From Sorex araneus (Eukaryota; Chordata; Mammalia; Eulipotyphla; Soricidae), in contig NC_073303.1 in assembly GCF_027595985.1 (NCBI RefSeq), positions 28,171,847-28,235,846 on the forward strand: 64,000 bases of DNA, in the 5' to 3' direction. A program made the position numbers and the translations under genes. Below, piece by piece: positions 11,825 to 22,384 of this stretch (positions are counted from its first letter, which is position 1; each line of letters starts with the position of its first letter). The notes under the pieces were generated by a model. That model did no database searches. It saw nothing but the letters and a program-made list of their open reading frames with translations, and was not told the origin of the DNA.

Positions 11825-12745
11825 TGCATGCTATTTTTCATGATGCTTTTACACAATGTTAAAAAGGAGACGCAAATTGAGCAAAATGAATATATTTTTA
11901 TTTCCTTCCTGCCTCTACCCCTCTCCCTCCATAAATCTATTTTCTTTCTTTCTTTTTCTTTTTTAAAATTGAACCACTGTGAGATACAGTTACATAGCTT
12001 TCATGATTGAGTTTCAGTCATACAATGAACAAACACCATTGCCTCCACCAATGTACATTTTCAATCACCAATGTCCCCAGTATCCCTCCTGCTGTCCTCA
12101 GCCCAGCCCAGCCCACCCCAACCCCTGCCTCTCTGGAAGGCATTTCCCTTGTTACTCTCTTTTACTTTGGGCATTATGGTTTGCAGTACAGTTACTGAGA
12201 AGCCATCATGTTTAGTCCTCTGCCTACTTTCAGCAAAACTCTCCCATCGCAAGCAATCCCATCAACCATCCTTGACTTACTGGTTCCTTCTCTATTCCAA
12301 TTGCATTCTGTCCCAGCACATGAGTCAGTCTTCAAATTCTGGAGCAATCTTCCAGGCCCTTGTCTCACCTGTCTTGGTTGTTAGTGTCAAACTATGTTAT
12401 TTTATATTCTGCAAATGAATGCAGTCATTCTATATCTGTCCTTATCTTTCTGACTCATTTCACTCAGTATGATAATCTCCATGTCCATCTTCTTATAAGG
12501 ACATTTCATGACTTCATCTTGCTGAAATGCTGCATAATATTCCATTGTGTAGATAGACCATAGTTTCCTTAACAAGACATCTGTTTTTGGGCACTCGGGT
12601 TGTTTCCTGCTGCTAGCTGTTGTGAACAGTGGTGCAATGAACATACAAGTGAAGAGGTAATTTCTACAGTGCTTTTTTTGCACCCCTGGGATATATTCGT
12701 AGAAGTGGAAAGGCTGGGTCATATGGAAATTCAATTTCTAAGTTT

Positions 12746-13045
12746 TTTTTTAATCTTATTGGCACTTTATTAAAGAAACTTAACGTTAGAAGTTTGTTTC
12801 CTGTATTTGGGGTCATTATACAAAGCAGCATCTTAAAAATAAAGCATTATTTGGGAAAATTGAAGGAAGTGATTATTTGTTTGAATACATCTCCAAGAGA
12901 TGCTTTGTCCCAACCAAGTAAATACCAAAGTTACGAACCAAAATGCCTAAATTTACAGTATGACTGTAACTTTTCAAAGGTGACTGACAAATGTTTCATT
13001 TCTCTTCTACAGTTGTTCATCGTGTTAGCTGCTGAGACAATTTAC
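12746..13045 (-). other. Candidate 3'-transduced flank of C4
   Basis: Non-repetitive sequence between the L1-like 3' end of C4 and the insertion edge. On the minus strand it finishes AATAAA (plus-strand TTTATT 12766-12771), 13 bp, then an A-run. That is what read-through past the element's own signal would leave. Origin unknown. Confidence 0.6.
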
Positions 13046-13703
13046 TCTTTTCTTTTGTTTTTTCTTTTTTTATTAACTCACCGTGAGAAAAGTTACAAAG
13101 CTTTCAGGTTTAAGTCTCAGTCATACAATGATAAAACACCCATCACTTCACCAGTGCACATGTTCCACCACCAGGAACCCGAGTATACCCCCCATCTCAA
13201 ACCACCCTCCCCACATACACACACACCTGTGTGGCTGATGATTTTCACTTTACTCTCTCTTTACTTTGTTTACATTCAATATTTCAACAGAAAACTCACT
13301 ATTATTATTTGGTATTTCCCCCCAGCAATCAGACCTGCCGAAAAGGCATCATTTGATAATTTGTTTTCCATTGCTGAGAATGAAGAGCATATGAGGTTTT
13401 TGGATTTCTGGTATTTTAGTAATTAAGTCCAGATTAGTTTCTGCCAGAAGTCTCTTCACTGCAAGTTTGTACCTCTTGGGCTCCATAAGATGGCGGTCAC
13501 GACGCCGCCCGGGAAAGGAAAGGCTGAGAGAGAAAAACCTTTCCCCTCCTGGGACGGCATGGACCGTAGCTTAGTTCACAGTCTTGAGGCATTTCTGCAA
13601 GAAGCCGGTGGGTGCTGAAAGTAGTTAGTGGGCCTCCGGGATCATGGTCTTTTAGGAGCAGAGGAGCCATTCGTGTGCGGTCCCTCGGGGTCTCGTCTCT
13701 TGA
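12746..13703 (-). mobile_element. Composite retroelement C4 with candidate 3' transduction
   Basis: It splits the L1 ORF2 frame between CAATTTCTAAGTTTTT (about 12732-12747) and TGATTTCTTAGTTTTT (about 13701-13716), an imperfect TSD. The type-2 5' region (13460-13700) contains the antisense CCATCTTATGGAG motif, and the L1-like tail lies at about 13050-13440. The tail does not end at the insertion edge: another 300 bp follows, closed by AATAAA and oligo(A) on the minus strand. Confidence 0.75.
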
Positions 13704-14580
13704 TTTCTTAGTTTTTGAGGCATGTCCATATTGTATCCCAAACAGGCTGAACCAGTCGGCATTCCCACTGACAGAGAAAGAACGTTCCTTTTTCCTTGCA
13801 TCCACAAAAGCACGAGTTGTTCTTTTGTGTTTTCTTCAGTCAATGTGGTGTGAGGTGATATCACATTGTTGTTTTGAATTGCATCTTCCTTGTGATTAGC
13901 CATATAGAGTATTTCACGTGCCTTTTGGCCATTAGTATATTTTTTTTTTGGAGAAAGTTACTGTTCATTAATTGTCCCATTTTTTGATGGGGTTGGAGGT
14001 TTTTATCTTATAAAGTTTACCAGTTTCTTGTATATTGTGGATATTATACCCAATACCCATCATTATCTGATGAGTATTGGGTAAATAAATTTTCCCATTT
14101 CATGGGCTCTTTCTCTATTTTGTCACTGTTTCTTTTGAGCTGCAGAAGCTTCTTAGTTTAAGATAATCCAATTTGTTTATCTTTGCTTCCAATTGGTTGG
14201 TCTATTGTGTTTAATCTTTGAAGATACCTTAAGTTTCAAGTCATGGAGAATTTTACCTGTGTTTTCTCTATGTACCTTCTGGATTCAGGTCTGTTGAGGC
14301 CTTTAATCCTTTTGATCTCAATTTTGTGCCTGGTGATAGGCAGAGGTCTGAGTTCATTTTTCTGTAAGTAACTGTCCAGTTTTCCCAGCACCATGTATTG
14401 AAGAGGCTTTCCTTTCTCCACTTAATATTTTTTGCTTTTTTATCAAAGATTAAGTGCTCATATATACGAGAGTATTTGACAGGATATGCAGCTCTGTTTT
14501 ATTGGTCCATGGGTCTATTTCTATTCCAATACCATACTATTTTAATTATAGCAGAAGTAGCCTAATGGTTTTCATTTTAT

Positions 14581-15966
14581 TCCCTTGCACTTGACTGGAC
14601 TGGATTTAATTGATGACACCCTACATGCTTGCTCTTCAGAGCTACGCTGGTGAGTTTCTTTCTTTTTAACAAACATTTCCATCTTTCCAACTCTGAGTTT
14701 GAATACCTTTACTATTCAGTATTTTCATTGTTTAAAACTTTATGGAACCTAGAAACCTTGGGTAAATAACATTTCTCTGCTCCTATCTCTGCATCCGTCC
14801 TGAGACTAGGTCTGATTTTCCTTTCCTGCAAAGAGCAATTCCTTGCCCCAACCTAAACCCATCGCTCCTGAGAAATCAGTGGCAGGAATCACTCCCATGC
14901 AGCCCTGAACAAGTGGACATCAGGCTCAGTTTGACAGCTGCCTCGTAAGACGGTGGGATGTGAACACGTGCTATATATGGGTTCATACAGACTTTCATCG
15001 GTTCTAAATCTCCTAGTTGCCTCTCTTGGTGACAGGTGAGGATAGATTAAAAGAGGTGAATTTCCTTCTCAAGCTTGCTCTCTGTTTCCTCCCTATGACA
15101 TATAAGTCACCCAGGGAACCTCCACAGGCAAAAGTCAAACTCTGCAAAGGCAAATGGCCACTATCCCATAGTTTGGGGTGGGGTGACCCACATCTCCACC
15201 TAAATATGTACTCTGGTTTCACCTCTGGAAAAGCCCAGACACTTTCTTCAACACAGATCTCTGTTTTCTTTAAATAAAATGCTTTACTTCATTATTAGTT
15301 TTCCCCTGAAATTTTTTTTCTGTGAGGGTAGTCAGTCAAAAACCTAGGTGAGATTTAGAACTCACTTTCCTATTCTGTGAAGAGCAATTCCTCCCTCCCA
15401 TCTGGGTTACACAGTCCCTGAGTAATAGGGTGTCAGGAATCATTTCCCAAGCAAGTGGAACCCTGCTGCAGTTTTATCTCCTGCGAATGATAAGAAGTAA
15501 TGTCTGCAGGAGACAGGTGCTCACGACAGATAATCATCAGTCCCTTCTTGAGGTTGTTGTTTGTCTCCTCTCCACTTAATGTTGTTAAGTCCACTTAACA
15601 ATATTCTCCCACCTCATCCCCAAATTATGGGTGAAAAGAGGTGACATATCATTAATTAGAGAGCAAAAACTCAAAGTAAAAGATCATAATTGTCTTAAGA
15701 GTTCTCTTAAGAAACCCTTTATTAACAATATGCCACCAAATAACATACCTATGTTATTAGCCTAACTCAATCTTAGCTTCTCTTGCTTTAGGAAAAGATG
15801 CTTCTTCACTAAAACAGGAAAAAGAGATACATTAATAGTTTTATTGTGGTAGGAAGATAGAAGGGCCCTGGTCATGTATATTCCAAAAACTGTTCTTGAA
15901 ACCTCAACTAATCCTAAGGCATGAATGCCTTTGACACAGAATACCCATATTATATGCCAGAATAGA
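14581..15966. other. Upstream flank of the DQB pseudogene; diverged duplication
   Basis: No gene is seen. About 14815-14960 and 15370-15500 look like diverged direct copies (GAAGAGCAATTCCT versus CAAAGAGCAATTCCTT, CAGGAATCA, CAAGTGGA) about 550 bp apart. Confidence 0.45.
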
Positions 15967-16218
15967 ACTGGAGCGATAGCACAGTGATAAGGCGTTTGCC
16001 TTGCACTCAGCTGACCCCGGTTCATTTCTCCGCCACTCTCAGATAACCCAGCAAGATACCGAGAGCATCTCACCCACACGGCAGAGCCTGGCAAGCTATC
16101 CGTGGCATATTCATCATGCTCAAAACAGTAACAAACAAATCTCACAATGGAGACATTACTGGTGCCCGCTCGAGCAAATCGATGAGCAATGGGATGACAG
16201 TGACAGTGACAGAAGCCA
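15967..16218 (+). repeat. SINE type B (RTE-tailed), best-preserved copy
   Basis: The head is ACTGGAGCGATAGCACAGTG with CCTTGCACTCAGC. The middle has AGAGCCTGGCAAGCTA. The tail is GGAGACATTACTGGTGCCC, then GATGAGCAATGGGATGACAG and CAGTGACAG repeats. Unlike type A it has no poly(A), ending instead in short GACAGT repeats. Confidence 0.9.
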
Positions 16219-16669
16219 GGATACACAATTCCAGGCCAGCTGGGGGATGGCTACCATGGAAGAGAGGGATTAAGAACCCCTGGGAGGAGAGGCTCCAAAC
16301 CAGGACAAAGCCCCTGGCACTATGTATCCAAATACCATCAGCTACTCCAAGCTCTCCTTCTTGGCAACCTCCATAGAAGAGGGTTGGCGTGGGGGCAGCT
16401 TGGGAAACAATCATATAACTTGGCAGAGGAAGAGGGTTCTTGTCTATGGGCCCATATCTGCCCAAGTTGTGAACTTCCTTTAGGGTACATTTTTCCATTC
16501 GGATGAAATGGCCCGTAATTCCTGCTTGGGATAGGACTTGAACTTTCTTCACTTTGGAGAAGCCTGTGTTCTCTCTTCTTTATGTGTCTTTATCTATGTC
16601 GTCCCTCCACCTGCTTCCAAAAAGCTCCAGTGGCCGCCAACTTCCAGAATGCAATAAAAAGTGCAGGTA
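16219..16669. other. Intergenic, possible LTR-like sequence
   Basis: No coding gene is recognised. GCAATAAAAAGTG at 16651-16663 could be a polyadenylation signal, but I cannot define ends. Confidence 0.3.
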
Positions 16670-17101
16670 TGCGGGTTCAGTGACACCAAAGTCCAGGTCA
16701 AGGGATAGGGGATGGGATGGTCCTTCTCATGCCCCATCCCTACGAGACCCTGGAGTTCATGCCCACAAACTACCTTAGGCTGCTACTTAAGCTTTTAATG
16801 GCCATGATCCAGAGACACAAAAGTATCTCTGAATGAAGCAGCATGGTGCAAAGATTTTTACAGACCCTAATTATCTGGAAGTTTGGCGTCCACGTGACAT
16901 CTTATGCTATTGATAACAAGAAATACAAAAGAGGTTACAGAAGAGATTGTCTGCCACAGAGGCAGGGGGAGGGGTTGTATTGGGTGGATACTTAGGTTCT
17001 TGGGTGGTGGAAGATGTGCACCGATGGAGAAATGGGTGATCAATATTTGTATGACTGAAACTCAAACAGGAAAGCTTTGTAACTGTATCTCATGGTGATT
17101 A

Positions 17102-17135
<34 letters not shown>
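16670..17135 (+). mobile_element. Composite retroelement C5 (type-2 piece + L1-like 3' end)
   Basis: The left part matches the C1 monomer in the opposite sense: TACGAGACCCTGGAGTTCAT, CATGCCCACAAACTA and TGGCCATGATCCAGAGACAC. The right part is the L1-like 3' end (GTCTGCCACAGAGGCAGGGG, GTATGACTGAAAC, AGCTTTGTAACTGTATC). It ends in a (TAA)n run at 17101-17134. Confidence 0.65.
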
Positions 17136-17147
17136 TTAATAATAAAA

Positions 17148-17370
17148 TAGGGCATTTGCCTTGCATGCAGCTGACTTGGGTTTGATAACCCAGTCTCTGT
17201 CCCTCTCAGAGAGCCCGGCAAGCTACCAAGAGTATCCTGCCCACACAGCAAAGCCTGGAAAGCTACCCATGATGTATTCGATATGCCAAAAACAGTAACA
17301 AGTCTCACAATGGAGACATTACTAGTGCCCGCTTTAGCAAACTGAACAAAGGGAGGGGTGCTACAATAAA
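17148..17370 (+). repeat. SINE type B, 5'-truncated
   Basis: It starts inside the head (GGGCATTTGCCTTGCATGC), keeps GGAAAGCTACCCATG and CAATGGAGACATTACTAGTG, and ends AACTGAACAAAGGG. Confidence 0.8.
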
Positions 17371-18253
17371 ATAAAATTAACATTATGAATTTAAAAAAAG
17401 AAATGTGGAGTTCATACCCAATTCAATCAGCTTAATCAATGGCTCAATTTAAGAGCAGTACTCCTACATTAAAAAAAATAAGCCACCGAAAAATAATGTT
17501 CACAATCTCTATTTAGGGCAAAGTCACAGTCGTGCTAATTTTTCTGAATACACTCACAATGAAACGTAAACTATTATGATTCAGAATAATGTAAAAATAT
17601 GTATAGAATAAATATTTTTAATTTTTTTCTGGTGATCAGGTAATATTATACAAAACTTTGTGTGAGGAATGCTGTAAAGAGACTAGCGCTTTGGAGGAAA
17701 CGATCATAAAATATATTAAATATATATATGTATGCATGTATGCAGGAATTAATATTGTGTTTGGCAAGAGAAACTATGAAAAAAGAGGAAGAGCACTTCT
17801 CTGCCCACAAAGAAGCCACAAGATCTCAGTCAATTCCAAAAAACAAAACAAAACCCCAAAACTTGCCACTTCAGGGCTCACCCCAGAGAAATCTAGCCAC
17901 GTGGAGTCTGTTTGCTTTGCAAAACTGATTTTTTCTATTCAAAGGTACATCAAACAGCTCAGTCTGGAAACCCTACTTGCCTCTTGTCTCCATAGATTCC
18001 TTCCTAAGGAAGATGCAGGTCAATTATCCAAGCAAAACACTTTATAAACATTGCCATCACTTATTTATTTCCTTCCAATAAAGCCAATGGGTAAAGTAAT
18101 ATCATTTGTGCCCACCGAATAGTGCCACTACAATCATGTCACTGGTTAAAGATCCTGTGATGAAATGGTGTGAGGGATAGCTGAGTTATGCAGTGAGTGG
18201 AAAGTCTATGACCAGAGTGTATGATAAGTAATGCACGCTGTAAGGCATGTCTG
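17371..18253. other. 5' flank of the DQB pseudogene
   Basis: No gene or clear repeat is seen, apart from a short ATATA run near 17712. Confidence 0.5.
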
Positions 18254-18296
18254 TCTAGTGATAAATGATGTGCTTTGCCTCTAGTACTGATTGGTT
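18254..18296 (+). promoter_or_regulatory. MHC class II X-Y promoter module
   Basis: CTGATTGGTT (18287-18296) is the canonical Y box (inverted CCAAT, bound by NF-Y). TCTAGTGATAAATGATG (18254-18270) fits an X1/X2 box for RFX and CREB, 16 bp upstream of Y. The first exon starts about 135 bp downstream, as in class II genes. A candidate S/W box (ATGACCAGAGTG, about 18209-18220) lies upstream. This is the CIITA-dependent enhanceosome site, retained although the gene is broken. Confidence 0.8.
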
Positions 18297-18428
18297 CCTT
18301 AGCTAAGTATCCTCCAATCCTAGGATGCTTGAATGCCTTCATAGGTTTTTTAATTCTTTGAAATTGGTACATTTTCATTAGGTGTGAGCTGTGTTGACTA
18401 AAATAAGTTTTTGCTTTGTTCCCAGACT

Positions 18429-18537
18429 GTGTGTTGGAAGATGGCTCTGTGTATCCCTAGAGGCCTGGGAATAGGAGCTGTAATGGTGATTCTAGTGGTG
18501 TGGAGCACTCTGGTGACTGAGGGTGGAGACACTCCAA
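18429..18537 (+). pseudogene. DQB pseudogene exon 1 (leader)
   Basis: The human start ATG-TCT-TGG-AAG-AAG aligns with GTG-TGT-TGG-AAG-ATG here. The ancestral start is GTG (18429-18431) and the first in-frame ATG is four codons later at 18441. The leader reads MALCIPRGLGIGAVMVILVV, then a TEGGDTP end. The donor AA|GTAAGTG leaves phase 1 as in human DQB1. Confidence 0.88.
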
Positions 18538-18623
18538 GTAAGTGCAGACCCCATAGTCACTGCCTTGGGGGAAAGGGGATGGTTTGGGTTTGAGCGGGGG
18601 AAATCTTTGATCTTAGGATACAA

Positions 18624-18805
18624 TCCTTTTTTTTTTTTAACTTTTTGGGTTACACCTGGCAATGCACAGGGTTCACTCCTGGCTCTTCACTCAGGAATTA
18701 CTCCTGGCAGGCCTCAGGGGACCATATGGGATGCTGGGAATCGAACCCTGGTCAGCTGCATGCAAGGCAAACGCCCTACCCACTGTGCTATTGCTCCAGC
18801 CCTCA
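18624..18805 (-). repeat. SINE type A
   Basis: Antisense copy in intron 1 of the DQB pseudogene. Oligo(T) on the left, then GGGTTACACCTGGCAATGCA, GACCATATGGGATGCTGGGA, and CTATTGCTCCAGCCC on the right. Confidence 0.92.
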
Positions 18806-19519
18806 GGATACAATCTTTATTCACAAATTTCCTCTTTGGAAAAGAGAACTTTTTACATTTTTATTATAATGGCAAGGTGAGGACAATCCTCATTTCACAG
18901 ATTTGAAACTGGGGCTGTTCATGAGAGGAGACACAACCCCTTGGGAATGTTCACTGCCAGCAAATACAGAATGAGGTTTTTTTTTAATCAATGCTTTTCT
19001 TTGGAGAACACACAGTAGGACGTGTCATTTCAGAATCCCCCAATCCCTTTCTTGGACTAAACGCTGTGGGATTTTAGGTTGGAGAAACACAAGGTTGCAG
19101 TAGTCTCAGGTGCTGAGGAAAGGGGCTTTGCCTTTCTGACTGGAGGGCAGGGCCCATGGAGGCAAACTCAAGGTATCTGAGTGTACTTGACCCCATGGGA
19201 CTTTGAAGGTTTGGGGATTTTGTGATCAAACAGGTAATCGAGTGGGATCCAGAGACTTGAATTGACAATGGACCAAACTTGGAAAAAGTGAATGCAAAGA
19301 AGGAAAGTTATACATGCTGAGAAACCATTTTAGACAGCATTAGTATCTTGATATAAATTAGCTTCCAATTTCTCTAACTTTCCATGTAGCTCTGACTTTT
19401 TTTATACAATTACGCTTCTGGTGAGTTTATTCGAATTTACCTACACAAGCTGGAAATTAGCATAGTTTAATCAGAATCCAATTGATCTATCTGAAACCTT
19501 GTGTCTATTTTGTTTTCTT

Positions 19520-19687
19520 TAAGTCATTTTGGGTCACACCGGGCAATGCACAGGGGTTACTCCTGGCTCTGCACTCAGGAATTACTCCTGGCACTGCTCA
19601 GGGGACCATATGTGATGCTGGAAATCGAACCCCGTTCAGCCCGTGCAAGGCAAACGCCCTTCCCCCTGTTCTACCGCTCCAGCCTCT
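19520..19687 (-). repeat. SINE type A
   Basis: Antisense: TTTTGGGTCACACCGGGCAA through TCTACCGCTCCAGCC. Also in intron 1 of the DQB pseudogene. Confidence 0.9.
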
Positions 19688-20274
19688 AGTGTTCTCAAAA
19701 AGAAAATAATCGTTCACAAGACTCTGGGAGTTCAACTCTTTCTACTCTTGACAGAAATCTCTAGACCGCAGGCTGAGGAGAGAGAGATTCGAAGGGAGGT
19801 GCTTTGTTAGGAACCAAAGACACATCCTTGTCAGGAAAGGGACAGGATTAATTTTTGACATTTCCGGTCATTCCCTTGAGCTGTTGCACTCAGGTGGATT
19901 CTGGTGTCTGAGGTTCCTGGGTTCCTAGGGGAAACGAATTTTCCATCGAGGTCCCTTTCTCTAACCCCAGAGGACCAGACTCTCAGTGCTTCGCCCTCCT
20001 TACTGAACTCGGGGTTTCCAGGACTGTCCCCAGACAAGCTTTCCCCCAAACCCCATCCGAAGACAGCCCAGGACACCTTCGGGCAGTCCTGGAGTCTGGG
20101 GAAGAGGTGTCAGGGGCGGGGGTCTGAGAGTGTCGGAACAGGTTCTGGTCCGGGTGGGCTCTGGGGCTCAGGCTGGGCTCAGGGGTTCGGATCCCATCCG
20201 CCTACCTGCGGACTGCAGTGGCCCACCCGGCCTGTGGGTCCCTGCCCAGGCCTGACGCGCGGTGATTCCCGCAG

Positions 20275-20538
20275 GGACTGTTGTGATCCAGTATAAGGGC
20301 CTGTGCTACACCAACGGGACGCAGCGGTGCGGCTAGTGGCCAGGTACATCACCAACCCTGAGGAGTACGTGCTCTTGGACAGCTACGTGGGGAAGTTTGT
20401 GGGGTGACTAAGCACGGGGAGCCGAGGCCGAGTACTGGAAGTCACAGGAGGACTTACGGGAGCAGAGGCGGGCCGAGGTGGACAGGGTGTGCAAACACAA
20501 CTATGAAATAGTCCTCCCCACGGCCTTGAGCCAGTGAG
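20275..20538 (+). pseudogene. DQB pseudogene exon 2 (beta-1 domain, frameshifted)
   Basis: The acceptor CCCGCAG and donor GAG|GTGAAC are intact. The GC-rich exon and neighbours (TGACGCGCGGTG, GGCGTCCTGGAGC) have the usual exon 2 base composition of class II beta genes. The stop TAG at 20334 and later frameshifts destroy the reading frame. Confidence 0.9.
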
Positions 20539-20721
20539 GTGAACGCACAGCATGGGCGCTGGCGCAAGTCTCGGCTGGGGAGCCCGAGGGGGACCAGCAG
20601 GAGCGTGTCCGCGGGGAGAGTAGGGGCCGAGGGCCTTAGGGGACTCCTCATGCAGCCTGGAACCTTGCCGCAGGGCGTCCTGGAGCTGCCCTGTCTGACG
20701 CTGCTCTCAGTCCAGGAACAT

Positions 20722-21600
20722 TTTTATTTATTATTTTTTTTAATTTCTTATTTTTTTAAATAATTTTTTTAATTGAATCAGCATGTGGAAAGTTACAAAG
20801 TTCTCAGGCTTATGTTTCAGTTATACAATATTCAAACACCCATCCCTTCACCAGTGCCCATATTCCACCACCAAAGACCCCCGAATACCTCCCGCCCCCG
20901 CCCCCCAATCCCCAACTGCATAACTGATAAATTTCACTTCATTTTCTCTTTACCTTGATTACATTCCATATTTCCACACAAAACTCACTATTGTTGTTGG
21001 AATTTCCCCCCAAGAAAGACAGCCCTACTACCAAGGTAGCATTTGATAATTAGTTTTCCATTGCTTAGAATGAAGAGATATGTAGCCCCACTGCTCCAAG
21101 TACATAACTCTTTTTTTTCCTTTCCCTTTTCCTTTTTTTTTCCCCTCCTCCTCCCCCTTACCGCGCCTCATAGTATAGTGGACACGACGCCACGTTTCTC
21201 CTCAAAAATGGGAAACAACCGGGAAAGAGGAATATTTTCTCTTTCTCGGCCGGCATGAAGCTATTGCTTAGGTCACAGTCTAGGGAAATGGCTGCTACTT
21301 TGATTACCTTCACTATTTCAACAAAAAATCTGTTATTGTTTGGAGTCTCCACGCAAAGTCAGACCTGCTAAAAAGGAACCATTTAATATTGCTGACAATT
21401 AAGAGATGTTAAGTCACGCGGCCACTGCTGCGGCCCCACGGTTTTGGATTTCTGTATAAAGTCCAGGGAAAATTCTGCCAGAAATAGCATAGAAATAGCA
21501 TAGCCCAGCAGCTTCTTTCACCAATTCAGTAATTGCTGAAAGAAGCTGCTCTGGATGCCAAAATGGGTTAGGCCTCTGGAATCAAAGTCTTTAGGCACAG
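20722..21600 (-). mobile_element. Composite retroelement C6 (type 2)
   Basis: T-rich left edge (antisense tail), an L1-like 3' end at 20770-21060 (CCTTCACCAGTGCCCATATT, ACTCACTATTGTTG), then GC-rich type-2 material with ATAGTGGACACGACGCCAC and an internal repeated L1-tail piece at about 21297-21400. Its insertion ends the DQB pseudogene inside intron 2. Confidence 0.7.
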
Positions 21601-22384
21601 AGGATCCCCAGAAATAGTTTTAATGATGAGGCCAATTCCTCACCGAGTTTTGAAAGCCTAAGAACCTAAAATCATTAGTTCTTTCCGCCATCAAAGGTGG
21701 AAACAAATTCATCCAAAGTCAGTTCTTACTGAAAACCGCTGTATGGTCTGTTCTTAAAAAACAGGATTTTATCTTTGAGGTGCTGTTACAGCAAGTACAC
21801 CACCAGAGCCCTCTGTGCCCACTGGTACCCACCAATGTCTCAAGTTTCCCTCCCCTGTCCCTCCTCTCAGAGTATTTTCTTTCCTATATTTCAATGTTAA
21901 TGGGTAAAAAATAATACTCTTTCAGGAATCTTAAAATGCATAGATTAATATTTGTTTTCAATGCAAGTTCACCTAACTTTTAGCAGAGTTTTCCCTCCTT
22001 TGCTTTCTTCTGACTACATCCTGTTACACAGTACTTAAATATTTGTTTCTATAACATTGCATAAGTTAATATTTTTCTCACAAATGGTTGCCTATTTTTT
22101 TACACCAAATCTGTTAAAAATATTTTAGAAATCCATATACCTGACTACAATTCTAGTCGGACAAGGAAGCAGAACCGAAATTAGAGAGAAAGGCTTAATT
22201 TAAAATTATGCCATTCTGTTGGGGTGCTGAGATCGCCAGCCGCCTCTAGAAGTGTAAGTCCTACTTATACTTCCAGGCTCATGTCATGTTCTCAGTAACC
22301 AAATCAACATCTGCAAATATGTCAAAATAGAGTTTTACTGAAAACATTTATGATGATGTCTGACTGCAAGATAAGCAAGTCTGC
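21601..22384. other. Intergenic, nothing recognised
   Basis: AT-rich sequence with no gene or repeat that I can name. Confidence 0.5.

Larger units (their letters stand above)
11945..14580 (-). mobile_element. 5'-truncated L1, interrupted by C4
   Basis: An antisense L1: 3' UTR about 11945-12420, then the ORF2 C-terminal region (minus-strand peptide MEYYAAFQQDEVMK, LSEMSQKDKDRYR), interrupted at about 12745-13703, then more ORF2 to about 14580 (minus-strand RPESRRYIEKTQ). Frameshifts and stops are frequent, so it is inactive. Confidence 0.85.
18429..20730 (+). pseudogene. Truncated MHC class II DQB pseudogene (exons 1-2)
   Basis: A second DQB copy in the same orientation as the gene at 1.9-7 kb. 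Exon 1 (18429-18537) encodes a DQB-like signal peptide; exon 2 (20275-20538, 264 bp against 270 in human DQB1) encodes the beta-1 peptide-binding domain. Exon 2 lacks one codon near GLCYTNGT, has a 1-bp loss after ACGCAGCGG that brings in TAG at 20334-20336, and has at least one more frameshift near 20402-20435. Residual blocks such as EYVLLDSYVGKFVG and DRVCKHNYEI are recognisable. Intron 2 is cut at about 20720 by an antisense retroelement, and no exon 3 follows in 40 kb. It cannot give a class II chain. Confidence 0.93.

Noticed and set aside
12794..13426. 210-codon frame on +
   Set aside because: It spans the transduced flank and the antisense L1-like tail of C4. The peptide (SQSYNDKTPITSPVHMFHHQ) is the antisense 3' end seen in many copies.
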